Shown here in pieces: positions 34,600 through 47,208 of a stretch of DNA of 64,000 bases. This DNA comes from Brasenia schreberi (lineage: Eukaryota > Streptophyta > Magnoliopsida > Nymphaeales > Cabombaceae). Within the stretch, counting starts at the first letter, position 1. Each line of letters begins with the position of its first letter. The stretch is from positions 10,192,001 to 10,256,000 of the forward strand of contig JAYKKT010000055.1 in the NCBI GenBank assembly GCA_036023115.1. The letters are read 5' to 3'. The notes beneath the pieces are model-generated. The model saw only the letters and a list, made by a program, of their open reading frames with translations, was not told the origin of the DNA and did no database searches. The position numbers were made by a program, and so were the translations under genes.

Positions 34600-37520
34600 G
34601 ATATATAAGCAAATTTGACTACAATAACATAAACATGTAAAAATATAGTATTATTAACTAACCCTTTTAATTCCCCACTCATTCAATGCAAATAACTTTT
34701 GTGTTGATATGAATGTATCATCACATAAATCTGATTGAATATAAGGAAAAATAATATTATCTACTGCTTCTATCGGTTGCTTAAGTATTAATGTGCCTTC
34801 ATCTAATATATTCTCTATTGGTAATTCATATATCTCTTGGCCTCCAATGGCAAACTATCTTCTAATTTTGTCTAGTTTGATCTCTTGAATAGTATACTTG
34901 AATTGCTAGTCATAAAAATAGATATGGCTCTTCGTGATGTGATTGTTTAGAGGTATCTACTGACGTTAACTTTATTTCATCTACTTTACATTCAACTTCC
35001 ATATCATGACAAAGATACTTAAACAAAGCATAAAATGCTTAGACAAATACCAAACTTCAATCATGTCTTCTAAAATTCCAAAATACATGCCTCTTGGTCC
35101 ACCAACTATTGTAACAACACAATTTAATGTAAGATGAATTCTTTTTAATGTTCAAATGTCAAATTTATATCCATGAATATAAAATGATTCATATCATGCA
35201 ATGAAATTTAAAAATCCAATACCAAATGAGTAAATATCTTGAAAAACATCATTGGTACATATTTGTATATATAATATATACATATAAAAGTGATGGTTAC
35301 ATATTATATTAAAATAAATTTCCTAATCATAATGTTTATTAATCCTATTCTAATACACTTATGATATAATGCTCAATGGTTGGCATGTTTAAAAGGACAA
35401 ATCTACAAACTTTCTTTATTTTATCAATACTTAATATGTAAACTGATGTTTTATCATTTTGACCTTCTTCAAATCTCACTAGCTTATTCACTTTTGTCTC
35501 AATTTCTTCATTCAATTAGCATGTATAAAAATATATCATTTCTTTCATTATGTATCCGTCAGCAATAGATCCTTTAGATCAACTATTATAATGTATATAA
35601 TTCTTCAATGTAAAAAAATCTCTCTATATAATACATCCATCTATATTGTATTGCCCAACTAATTCTACCTCTCTTGATAAATGGATGGCTAAATGTACCA
35701 TGATATCAAAAAGCTAGGAGAAAATAGCATCTCTAACTTTCACAAAATCTTAAAAATAACATCTTCTAATGCATTTGTCCTTTAAATATCAATCATCATT
35801 GAGTATAATTCATGAAAAAATATGCCCAACTCATTTATGACAATTGTTACTTCTTTTTATGTATTCTTATCATAACCACTAGAGTGAGATAAACATGACA
35901 ATCATGGCTTTTCAACCTAATAATCTTATGCTCAAGCACTTGCATGTTTTTAGATACTTCTGATTAAAACTCATTAGATAACTTAATGCACTATAAGTAT
36001 TAAGAAATATGTCTTTTTGTATTTTTTAAGTGGTAAGAAGTACACAGTAAGATCACTAGATTGGTATGAGTATTAGAGATATTTGCATGCAATTCACTCA
36101 TTAACTTCAATGCCTCAATATCCATTTGAGACTTGATATTATCATTTGTTTTTTATTTTTCTCTATTAGAAATGTTAAAATCTTACTAGATATATTCTCG
36201 ACGTGCATAACATCAATATTATAACAAACCGATAAAGACTTTCAATATGAAAGATAAAAAAATGATCTTCCACCCAATGGCAATGATATTATTTATTGTA
36301 TGTGATACTTTTCCAATTACAATATTTCGTAACCTTCCCATTATTGTAAAACATTTTCACCATTTAGTGAAATTGGAGCCTCTTGGTATTCTAGATTCTC
36401 GTCAAATGAAGATGTATTGTTTTGCCAAGCATGATCTATAGGTAGGAACGACAACGTCTCATATATATACACTTTTTGGCATGTAGCAAATGAACAATCA
36501 GTATTCATGTAACAAACTGTACAAGCTGTATAACTCAATCTTCCATCCTAACAACATGCTATAAGAAGGAAAGCCACAAATCATTAACATCACAATTGCA
36601 CACATTAAAAATACTTCTTAATTATTTGAAACATATGTCAGAAACATTCTAAAGAAATTTCAACTCATCAAGTAATAGTTAGAGATACACATTAATATTA
36701 TGCACCAGTGTCTTTGCTCATCTATAAGCAAGGATATTTTGATAAATGGTTGCTTCAAAACCATCCAAGAAGGCAAATTATATAGCATTAGTATGATTGG
36801 CCAATAATTCCCACTACTTCTAGATGAAAGTTTGAATGAACTAAATCCATCACTTGCAAAACCAAGTCGCACATTTTAGACTTCTGATGCAAAAAACTGA
36901 TTCACCTTATCGAAGTATCTCCATGCTTGTAAATCTCTAGGGTGACTCATCTTACCAAAAGAATCTCATAGATCTATAGTATGTTAACTCATGTATTCTA
37001 TCGTCATGCTTGATCTAAACAATATTTTAAGCCTTGGTATTGGTGAAAATTATCGGACTACCTTGAAAGGCATGTTCTTCTTATGCATCGTTCCATCTAT
37101 AGATCTCTATCTAGGCTACTTCAATCTTAGTCGTTTTCCTATCATACACATTTACATTTCCATGTGTTTTAGGTGGAGCAAAGACATCTTCAACCATATT
37201 TACCAAATCTCGGATATCATTTTTTACTACAATATTACGAAATTATTGCTCACCATAAATGATCCATCTAGTATATTCTGAGTAAAACCATAATAAACAA
37301 GGTGAAATTTCACCTGTTTCAATCTTTGAAAACCTCTATTCTGACATTTCAAATATAGACAATAGATCCTCCCATGATTTCAGGTATAGCATTTGCCACT
37401 GTATAATGAACAAAGGCATTTACTCCCATATGATAACCATGATCACAAATACATTAACCCTCAGTGGTAGGCCTATAATTCCAACTTCTATCTAACAAAT
37501 ACTGGACATCTATGATGTTC
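34600..37520 (-). pseudogene. TNP2-like CACTA transposase remnant
   Basis: Minus-strand readings match the plant Transposase_21 (TNP2) domain: CLYLKCQNRGF and FHLVYYGFTQN at about 37280-37370 (the N-terminal zinc-like region); RLGFASDGFSSF and YNLPSWMVLKQPFI at 36740-36870; and YTACTVCYMNTDCS, FLPIDHAW and EAPISLNGENVLQ at 36345-36535. The order is correct for the family. Stops between blocks may be introns or decay. The enzyme would bind and cut the CACTA ends. Confidence 0.65.
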
Positions 37521-38611
37521 TCCTACAATATTTATACAATCACAAAAAATTGAGTATGCAAAAATATTAAATAAAGATTCAATTAACGCAATCATAATTA
37601 ATCAAGAATTTATGATATAATATATTAATTCTTGATGTAGGAGATTAAGATAATGATTTTAGATAAACTTTGCTCCATTTTTTCAACTAATTATATAACC
37701 ACAAAAGAAGAATCATGTAAGGTATCATATGTACTCTATTAATAACCATTGTGGATAATCAAAGGAAATTTCCTATGAGATATATCATTTAGAAGGAAAA
37801 TCACATTTTTTATACTTGGTATAAAAGTATTACAATATAAATAATAATTGGTCTAAGGCAACATGAAGAACACGAGCATAGAGCAAAATTCGTAAAAGTG
37901 ATGAGGCAAACATTATTCATCATGAAATCTAATCAAACAAAGCTATTAAATCACAAAAACATACGCACATAGAAAATTCAAGAAAGAGAAAAAATGAATG
38001 CATCAATGAGAAACAAATACATTAAGTAATACATAGATAAAACAATTCAAGCATGTATACATGAAATAAAATCATTCAACAAATAATTTATCAAAAATTA
38101 TATATTAAATCAAAGTAAAAAGGTATACCTAGAGTAAATCTACTTATGGAAGAGGGAGAGGGAAACTCTACTGGTACTAGTGGAAACTATAGTGGGATAA
38201 ATGATGGGATAGAAAATCGATCGATCGGATCGATTCCACAAAGAGAGAGAGAATGGGAGAAAACAAGAGATAAATCCAAGAGCGAACATGGGAGAGAGAA
38301 AGAAAGGGGAAAATTATTCTGCATGAGCAATACATATGCTAATGGTTTTACTTAATTTATTATGACGATTGAATGAGACATGAACAATCAAAATTTGTAA
38401 CTACTATATATTCCAACTATTTTGCTTAAGTTATTTTTACTACCAGTTGATATGTGGACAACCAAAATTGGTCTCCAAGGTAATTCTGATTGTTACACAA
38501 CTCGTTTCCTACTGTTGATTAATTTGGATAGGTAATAACTAAATTTGATTATTTCTAGTAGTCATATTAGTTTCTGCAAACGAGTGGAATAGCCCCATTT
38601 TTTAGTAGTGA

Positions 38612-39480
38612 CATCTTGCATTTTCACTAAGATCACAAGACTTTCTTTCCTTAGAGTAGATAAAAGTTCTAAAGTTTTGGATTTGATTCATTTTTATATT
38701 GGTGATTATATAGATGACCTACTATAGGTGGCATGAATTTTTTTTTATCACTTTGATTGATGATTGTACTAGATATTATCATTTTTTCTTGATGTTTTCT
38801 AAAGATAAAGCTTTAGAAAAATTCAAGGTTTTTGAATTCAATCAAAACTTGAACATAAAACTTGCATCAAATGCTTGAGGATATATATGAAAGGAGAATA
38901 TTATAATCCAAATTATTTTGAGTCCACCGAGAATATACATTAAACAATGGTTTCTTTTCACTACAAGAAAATAGTGTGTTTGAAAGAAAAAATAGGGTGT
39001 TACTAGAAATGATAAATAAAACATTATCTTATTCCAATCTTTCTAAAGTCTATTTAGGTGAATCCATTCTAATGACTTGCTATATTTTAAATAAAATTTC
39101 TAATAACCAGTACAAGGTAACTTCGTATAAACTTTCAAATCCCAATCTAAACTATTTTAAATTTTGGGGTTGTAGAGCTATAGTAAACGTTTTTGTTGAA
39201 AATGAAGAAATTGAGTAAAAAAGAATTTAATGTATCATCTTGGTGTATGCCAAAGATAGTAAGGTATATTCATGGTAGTTGTATCAAATGATCATATCTT
39301 GTGAATATAGTAATTGAGTTTAAAGATGTTATTTTTTAAGAAGATAGATTTACCTCAATTAAGAAGTAAAATTTATAAAATTAAAGGATATATTCATGAA
39401 AATAGATAAAATTAAGAATCAGATGAAACTAATAATGCTATCCTAAAAGTTCAAGAGCCTAGAAGAAGTAAAAGATAAAA
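38612..39480 (+). pseudogene. Copia integrase, right part
   Basis: After the CACTA end the integrase resumes with a KITRLSFLRVD block and DLIHFYIGDYI, then FERKNRVLLEMINKT (about 38980) and FKFWGCRAIVNVF (about 39160), the last conserved segments of the core and its extension. A basic block EPRRSKR near 39450 is the usual linker to RT. Confidence 0.65.
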
Positions 39481-39530
39481 GTAACAAAAGTCCTTTGGAC
39501 AAATCTTGAAATCTTTCTAATTAAAGGGAT

Positions 39531-39900
39531 AGAATTGGTGGGGTGCGATTTCTTGGGCATCAAAGAAATAAACATGTATTATTGACTCCACCATAGATGT
39601 CAAATTTATTGTTGTAACAGAGTTAGGAAAGAAATTAAAGTAACTTAGAAATCTGCTTCATGAAATTTCAATATGGCCAAATATCCATATCGATAAACTG
39701 TGGTTGTCAAAATACATTATCAAAGTCATATTACCATATGCATAACAAAAAATCCAAACATATTGGTCTAAGGTACAATTTATATAAGAGACTTGATCAA
39801 GAATGAAGTAATTGTTGTTATTTTTATTAGATCAGAGTTAAATCTTGTAGATCCTCTATTGAAAGGTATGACAAGGATTTGGTGTATAAAGTATCAATCG
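39531..39900 (+). pseudogene. Copia RNase H of the second element
   Basis: Reads WGAISWASKK and then TCIIDSTIDVKFIVVTELGK, which corresponds to the conserved RNase H end; the tail SELNLVDPLLKGM at about 39835 also fits. It starts within 30 bp of the integrase linker, so the whole reverse transcriptase is deleted. Confidence 0.65.
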
Positions 39901-40369
39901 AGACGAGCCTCAAATATGTCGATGAAACCACTACGAATGGAAAATCAACTCAAACTTCAATAACATCATGTCTTGAGTTCAATGGATAAAAGTATATTAT
40001 CAATGTGGTTACATACTTGCTAAATTAACCATCCCAAGATAGAGGTACTTGTGGGATGCTCTTAATAGACCCACAACAGATATATGTTGGAGTGCTCTTG
40101 TGGGAGATACTTCTAGTGGAATCTACCTACATGAGTGTGAAGTAATATTGTTTTGTGGAGTCTTAGGCTTGAACCCTTAAATTGTTCATGAGAAAGGATA
40201 TTGGACATATGGCTATTAAAAGTGTTTGAATTTAAATTATGACTTTATGGGCATATAAATCCTATATATAAGTTGTGCATGACTGTTCAAATAGATTGGA
40301 TGGTTCAAATTGTAAGACACGATTTTCAAGATGGTAATTTTTAAAATTATTTTGAAAATAGTGAGAGAT

Positions 40370-41100
40370 TGTGGAGATATTTTGAGTAGTATATTTCTTG
40401 ATGGGCATTGGAATGCCTAAATTGGCATAGGTTACTTTGATAAAGAGCATTTAAGCTACTCTTGATTGAATAGCCATGAGTTATAAAAGTTATGGCTGTT
40501 TATGATGCAAGTAAGAAAACTGAAAAGAGGTGTCTATTTGGAGTTCAAACATAACATTCAAGACTAATTATGTCGCAAAATAGCAATGTCTCTTTGCTGC
40601 CAATGTTAAGTATGAAACCATTATAAATTGACATCTCACCTTAATGAAAACATAATAAAATCAAAACCTGAATTGAAAATTCTTCCTCTCTTTTGTCAAT
40701 TTTCCTTTACAAAGTCTGCTTCTTCAAAACCTTTTACTGCACTCCCCTTTAAGTACATAAAAGGAAGTATATGCAAACGATCATTTGGTCCTTTGTATTT
40801 CGAGTGTTAGAAACCGAGGGCGACAAAAAAGCCTAAAGGATGATGTTCTAATATGACTTGAAGAGAGTTGCACCCTAACCCTTTTGTTGCATGAGTATTT
40901 GGTTGTTCTCTAGTGGAAAATCTTCTTTGCATATATTTTGAATTAGCAAAACACATATTTAGAAGAAAATATGGATTCAGTATGGGATTCTAAAAAGGCT
41001 GATCAGGAAGAGCGGGAAAACAAGTTTGGCCATATTTACAATAAGAAAAGTCATTTCTCCTGAAAAAGCTAATCTCTTTAGAAAGAGTTGATTTTTGTCA
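40370..41100 (+). repeat. 3' LTR of the second copia element
   Basis: About 731 bp, starting TGTGGAGATATT and ending TTGTCA. It pairs with 30197-30977. Divergence by many substitutions and indels marks an old insertion. Confidence 0.75.
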
Positions 41101-41113
41101 AGGTCCCCAAGCG

Positions 41114-41162
41114 CCAACAATACAATGGTGCATGATATTTATTGGTGGCATTGTATTGTTGG
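41114..41162. repeat. Perfect 14 bp inverted repeat, 21 nt loop
   Basis: CCAACAATACAATG at 41114-41127 and CATTGTATTGTTGG at 41149-41162 are exact complements. It lies right next to the end of the copia LTR. It could form a hairpin; a role is unknown. Confidence 0.8.
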
Positions 41163-42072
41163 GTGAAACCACAAAGGAATTGACAAAACGTATGGTGAGA
41201 AACTTTAGTAATTGAGGGCTTTCAACTTGGTACAACAATGACTAATATGTAAAATTCAAGTTCAATATTTCAATTGAAACCATATGATAAAAAATAAAAA
41301 TTTCTTATAGACAGAATCCATAAGAAATATAAAATACTCAATGCTAATGTTTAAAAAGAGAGAAGAATAGAGAGGTCACAAGTAAAATTACTGAATGTTA
41401 ATTAAAACAAAGTAATCAACAATTTTATATGAGAACAAGGTACCACTAAACTCAACAATACATAATTTCTCGTAAATTTCAAGACTCACAACACCCTGTT
41501 GGCACTAAATAAATGTCCAGTGCAAAAGATGTTTACGATAAAAATGAAGATGTTGGGTAAGGAAAAACTATATCTACGACAAGATTATTAAAGATAAACT
41601 AGCATGACAATAATAGAAGATTAAATAAAAGATACAAGCTTAAGGTAGTTAAGACTTTGGGATTTGTCAAATGAAGCTACGATAACAAGATCAAGAATTA
41701 CAAGACACTTTAAAAGAGGTAGACGAGCAATTCAAACACTAGAAGAACATATAAAGGATGTTCATGCTTTTGCGAAGCTAAATAGTGATAACATTGCACA
41801 CAATCCATCATAATAGAGAAAGAAATTCCTGACGCTCTAATAATTCTAAGGAACTCACTAACATATTGAACGCATCAATGGGATCTCTCAGCACTAAGGT
41901 TCTATCTCACCGTCATCGTGTTATTATGAGCTAAAACTCATTCGCTTAATTGTGAACTCGAAGGAATTAAAAGTTTGTTGGCCAGCTCTTTTCTACATAA
42001 ACAGTCGGGGTTAAACGCGAAATCATTTGCTTACATGAACCATGGTAGAGGGCCTAGGTACCATCCATCCAG
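41163..42072. other. No gene seen
   Basis: AT-rich intergenic DNA without recognisable features. Confidence 0.35.
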
Positions 42073-42096
42073 CCACACACACGCGCGCACGTGCGC

Positions 42097-42140
<44 letters not shown>
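42073..42140. repeat. Alternating CA/CG tract followed by (GA)20
   Basis: About 28 bp of alternating purine-pyrimidine sequence with a GCGCGCACGTGCGCGC palindrome at its end, directly followed by 40 bp of pure AG repeats (42101-42140). Confidence 0.9.
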
Positions 42141-42142
<2 letters not shown>

Positions 42143-43187
42143 TTGTTTGTGCCCGTTGTACCAAATCTCGTTAAGATTTAGATTGTACAGGATTTTACGT
42201 ACGTTGGTTTTGAGGAGAGTTATAAAATTGGAAAAGGGGCAGAACGTTGACTCCTCGACTTAAAGAGGGCTTGGTAATATTCAGGCGTACCTTGTAAAGC
42301 AGCAATAGTTCCATGTCCTTCGAGAAAATAAACGTGCCTTTGGGAAGTCTAGCTCAAACGTGAAGAAACAGAAGAAAAGTTCTGTGCTTTGAATTGAATC
42401 CATTTACCTTCAAGAACTGGTGAGTCAATCAAGCCCACACAGGACATTACCAAGCCATGCAATGGAAGGGCTGTGCACATGCCTCTGCCTTCGTATATGC
42501 AAGAGTCCTCGGGAGCTGCTTTATCGTACGTAGCATTTGGAGGACTATTGCTGGATAACACCCATCCAGGGCTCCTGATACTATTTGGGAGGCTTGTATA
42601 TTGTTCAATGTAAAATCTATTCCAGCCAAATCCATTGTCCTTTCGGGGTATTTCTTTTCAGTTTCCAATTTCTCGAGTCCACGATTTCGAGTTCTTTAGA
42701 AGCTGAGTTTTCTTTCCACAAATAGAAAACTGAAGGAGAAATCTCCTACCTAGTTGCATCATTGGTTCACAGTCACATGCTAAGTATCCATTTGTTTCTA
42801 GCTAGGTACTACAAAAGAGGGGTAATTGAAGCTTTAAAGATAATTATTAATGATCTAACAGTCCAGCAAAACTCTACTTGATCGTGAATATTTGTGGTGG
42901 AGCTTAATTTGGGTCAATAGAATCTTCCTTCAGCTTGTTTGGTAGGAAATTCTCCTGCTCATCAAACTTCTCTTCAGCAAAGTTTACGTCAAGGTGGTTC
43001 CTTGTCATAAAAGGAAAAGACAGAAGGAAGGACAGGATGCAAGTTCCAACGTGGTGCACATGAATTTACTGAATTCAATTCTTTTTCATGCTTGAATTAG
43101 ATACGAGACTGCACCACAACTCATTTTGCAAAATTCAGTAAAGAAATGCAAACAGAAGCGACTCCAAATTTATTTATCGTACATCTT
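42141..43187. other. Intergenic; one weak exon-like segment
   Basis: A minus-strand segment at about 42410-42561 stays open, has above-average GC and ends in CTTGAAG followed by GTAAATGG, a good donor site. Its peptide (for example GMCTALPLHGLVMSCVGL) does not match a family I know. It may be an exon relic. The rest holds nothing I can support. Confidence 0.25.
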
Positions 43188-45975
43188 TGTAGATGTGAAA
43201 ATTTCACTCCAAGCCTATTTAGAGACTTGAAATAAACTTCTCAACCTACTTCATTTTTGTGCGAGCATGCCAGTTAATTTCACTAAAACTAGCAAAGTTG
43301 TAAATCTGACTTTGTGAGGCGATTGTGGCTAAGCGGAATCTTTTCACCTTAGGACTTCTTGAACCGATCCTCAAGTGTTATCCTAGACGCTTTGAGGATT
43401 TATTTGTGCTGGTGTATGTTTCCAAAATTCACCTTGAAATATGGTTTTGAATCAAATCAAACTCGTGCACTTAGTCTAGAGATTAAAGACTTTAAGTTCT
43501 TAAAAACAGAAACTGCTTCTATTTTTAGAGCTTGTTTTTGAATTTTTTTGCACGACTTAGAGATCTCCAAAATTCATGAAAAATTCAAATAACATAGAAT
43601 AGAATACAAAGATTCTAAGATTACTTTTACTTTATGCTTTGGTGCTATAGATTTGTAAAATTAAATCTGGAACAGACTACTGCTCAGGTGTTTTAGTACC
43701 TTTTGTTATAGAAACATAGAGGCCTAAAGAAACCTTTGTATTTCAGTTTACAAAACTCCAAATTGTATGATTTTAGTCTTGTTAGAAAGCTATAGATATC
43801 AACCTTCTAATGAAACTAATTTTAACAATTTTGGTTTGTTACAAATAGATTTATGAGAATTTTACCTGAACCCTATTGCAAGAAAACATACTATGCAGAT
43901 ATAAAATTTGAAGTAGACCGATTTTTTCCTGTTTTATTAATGAGTCTATGCAACTCTAAAATTCTTTAAAATTTTATTTCTAGTTGGATTATATGTGTGG
44001 ATTCGGTGTCTTAAGTTTCAGATCATTTGAAGCAGCAGTTTAACAACGAAAAATAAAACAATCAGCATATACAGGATGTAGAAAACAAAGTTTCAGTTTT
44101 AAAATTTATATACATGCATCCATCCGAATTTAAAAGGGATCCACAACGAAATTAAAACACATTACTGAAGGAAAATTAATGTAAATGTATATATTAGCTT
44201 AAACATAGAGGGGGTTAGGAGTTATAGAAGTATATAGAATATAGAGAGGTAAAGAATCACGAAAGCAAACAAGTAGAGTGCATAAACACACACAAATTAA
44301 AATGGGCAACATTTCTACTTGCTATTACAACATGAGGGAAGACTCAAGCTCCATTAATACAACCCCTTTCTCAAATTAAATATGAGGAAAAGAATCAAGA
44401 CAGCAATGGAAGAAGAATGCTTACTTACCAGCCCTCTAATGCTACACGGATAAAAGAAGGAGGTTGTCCCCTTCTTCTTCTTCTCTCACTCTCTCTTTTC
44501 TCTTTTTCTCTGTCTCTCTAGTTGTAGCAACTCCTCTCTATCCTAGACCTCTTTCCAGCCTTGGCAAGCCTCTCCAATCTCCAAGTTGATGGAAACCGTT
44601 TTCCCCTTGGCCTCTATTTATAGGCCAAGGGAGGGGTCTTGCTAGATCCTTCCTTGCTGCAGGTTGGACATGGGTTTCTTGACCCATGTCTTGGTTCACT
44701 TTTTGGCTGGCCCTAAGGCCCTCACGTGGACACCTTTATGGTCCTTTGTGGACAAGGCTGGACCAACTCTATGTGGGCTCGGTTGACTAGGCATACCCAA
44801 GCATGATCGGCTGGACCTTGGTGCAACCCTGGGCTTTATCTCAATATGGTGTTGTCTTGCTTTGGTCGGATGCGGCTCGTCCAATTCACTTTTGGGCAGC
44901 CTTATGCCTTGCTTGATATGAGCTTGGCTTGGCTCATGATGTGAGGCACCTTCGCGTGTAGTCCTTGATATCATTTGGTGCAGCCGGGTACCGTCTTTGA
45001 CTAGGATGGGCTTCTTCCTTGCTCCCTAGCTAGGTGAGCTTGCTCCTTGGCTAGGTGAGCCTCCCTTTTGGTTCGGTCAAGGTGAGTAGGCTCGGCCAAG
45101 GTAGGCTTGGCCATTGCTTCTTGCTTCGTTTAGGTCCACCTGAGCTCGATCCCTACTTGTATGAGCCTGCTTTAACTGTTGCCTTGATGTTCATTGAATC
45201 TTCAGGAGGGATGATTCATCTTTATCCCTATTTGACCTGGCTTTCATCTATTTTCATTTATAGTTTCAAATATTTCATTTTTTATTATTTAAAACCATTT
45301 CTTTTGAAATTATATTTGAAAACATCATGTTTTATCGAAATCTTCAAATATTCTTTTGAAAACAACTGAGTTCCATTCTCGATGTTTGTTTGCACGAGCA
45401 ACCTACTTTCGTTTCGTGAGTTAGTCTTTACCGTTTCAACCACTTTAACCCTCTGTTGGGTGTAGGGTATCGGACCACTTTAACCCTGGATGAATGTAGG
45501 GTGTCGGACCACTTTAACCCTTGACGGGTGTAGAGTCCCGGAGTAGGATTATCCTCAATCGGGCGAGTTTTTGAGGCCTGATTTAGATTTGATTTGATTT
45601 CAAAAGGTTTTTGATAAATTTGACATTTAACAAATATTTTTAGGTTTGGTTCCCAATGTATCATTTCTATTTATTTCTTTGAAGAAAATGGTTTGAAACC
45701 ATCATTTTCTTAGATGAAAATCAGGCAGAATGCTGCCAATTTGGACTTGAGGGCAAAGCAGTTATTTTTTTGGCTGTTTGTCAAAATTTGATTTTTCTGA
45801 GAGAGGTGCAATTTACCTTTATTTTGAAGCTTTTTACCTTTCTTAGATGAAAATGAGTTCGTTTAAGGTGTGCTTGAAAACTCTTAAAAGACCAAAACCA
45901 CAAATTTTTTTTCTTAAAAAGACAAAATTTCTAAAAGATCATATTTTTGTTTTAGAAAATTTTTGAGTGTTTACA
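43188..45975 (-). mobile_element. Large solo LTR, copy C
   Basis: A 2788 bp unit on the minus strand, of the same family as 18933-21878. On the minus strand it starts TGTAAACACTC and ends TCTACA. Flanking 5-mers ATCTT (43183-43187) and ATCTC (45976-45980) form a target duplication with one change. The 33 bp array is at about 45436-45545, a TATA-like cctataaatag at about 44615-44625 and a GA-rich leader (CT-rich on plus at 44475-44520). No internal domain and no second LTR. Confidence 0.75.
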
Positions 45976-47059
45976 ATCTCAAACTGAAATACAGTTGATG
46001 GTAATCTAATTAAACCTGAGTGGCAGGGAATAGAATGTTTATCAGCTGCTTAACTATTTAACCTTCTCAGATCCAATCTGATTAATGATTTCCAATAGGC
46101 TCCCATTCGGATCCTGTGCAAGCTTTAAACATGGCCATGAGATAATAGAGATAGGTTGGATTCTTGCGCTCGCATGGCCTTTACATCTCTGGTGACGTAA
46201 TTTTTCCTGGTCGAACAAGTGTTGGTGACCACGACTCTTGTCTAACCTTTTTCTACTGCTACTCCACTGTCAAGATATTCTTGGTTGGGAAGATTAAGGT
46301 CCACATACTTAAAGTGTCTCAATGTCAAAATATTATAGCGACCGATCACGTTACCTGCGTTTGATGGCCTCACAACACAAGCACAGTGGGAGCCACCTAG
46401 AACCAATCCCATGTGACCGGATTTATAGACGTATGAGAGAGAGAGAGAGAGAGAGAGATTTTGCCATATAGATACCCCATTTGCATGGTTACCATTGTTG
46501 TTTCCCAATTTGGGAGGTAACAAGTTTTGTGTGGATAATCAAAGTGCACCAGTAAGTTTGGCAAGGAGCCAGTTTTGCCAATGGTGGACCTGTTCATGTG
46601 CGAGCTATGGCAACCATCTCACCTAAACTCTGAAAATTACTATAGAGGTGGTTCAAATATTTCGCAAAACTATATGGATCGACGCACCTTAGTTTCACCC
46701 AACTGAATTTCGCCTCATCCCAGAAAATTACTTTCGAGGTCTGCCATTGAGCCCACTGTTGATCTAAGGTTTGGGATATGTCACACAGACATATGAAAGA
46801 AGCAACATATATCACTTTTGTGCAATTTCATATGTAAATTAGCACTCAATGGAACACAACACATGGGAAACTTGAAGTATTAGGTTACAGTTTCCAACTG
46901 CTCAGATCTTTCAATCTATGTTTGGAATCACTTAAACTTTTAGCCACAAATGGCTATGTTATAAGCTGGTATCTGAGAACTGATAGATGGGAATAGGTTA
47001 CGGCCATATCTGGAGACACCTCTAGATCACATTAAGCAGTTTGCCGATGTGTGCGGTGG
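45976..47059. other. No assignable gene; short GA microsatellite
   Basis: Contains (GA)n at about 46437-46458. Short frames on both strands have no recognisable similarity. Confidence 0.4.
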
Positions 47060-47208
47060 ATCACGGTGGAGCTCCACCCTTCATCCTTTTGTGTTATAAC
47101 TCCACGTGATGTGGTGTTTACAATTCTAGACCCACCGGTTGCCGGTAGTGGGTATCAAACTCATGACCTTCGATTTGTGAGCAGACCCCTGAGCCAGGTG
47201 AGCCACTA
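47060..47208 (-). mobile_element. tRNA-derived SINE, family 1, copy 1
   Basis: On the minus strand: CTCACCTGGCTCAGGGG carrying a box-A-like motif, then about 30 bp later GGTCATGAGTTTGATACCC carrying a box-B-like motif. The same two blocks in the same order are at 58407-58568 on plus. The layout is the one of plant Au-like SINEs, transcribed by RNA polymerase III and mobilised by LINE enzymes. Confidence 0.6.

Larger units (their letters stand above)
32243..38611 (-). mobile_element. CACTA (En/Spm) transposon inside copia integrase
   Basis: The right end reads ...CCCCATTTTTTAGTAGTG, whose complement CACTACTAAAAAATGGGGC is a standard CACTA end. The left end CACCTCTACAATAGGACC is a worn version. 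ACA lies at both junctions (32242-32244 and 38612-38614), consistent with the 3 bp target duplication. A TNP2-type transposase reads on the minus strand in the middle. Copia integrase is readable on both sides, so the CACTA element is the younger insertion. Size is about 6.4 kb. Several stops suggest it is no longer active, although plant introns could hide some. Confidence 0.75.
30197..41100 (+). mobile_element. Second Ty1-copia element, with CACTA insertion and RT deletion
   Basis: Two LTRs (30197-30977 and 40370-41100) enclose a plus-strand gag, pre-integrase, integrase and RNase H. The integrase is split by a CACTA transposon (32243-38611). Reverse transcriptase is absent: the reading passes within about 30 bp from the end of the integrase-RT linker to RNase H near 39531. 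All domains have stops. No matching 5 bp target duplication is visible. Confidence 0.75.

Noticed and set aside
46070..46140. Minus-strand reading LAQDPNGSLLEIINQIGS, reminiscent of the DP-D/N-G segment of glyoxalase-type domains
   Set aside because: Only about 20 residues, no neighbouring exons and no further motif. Too weak to annotate.
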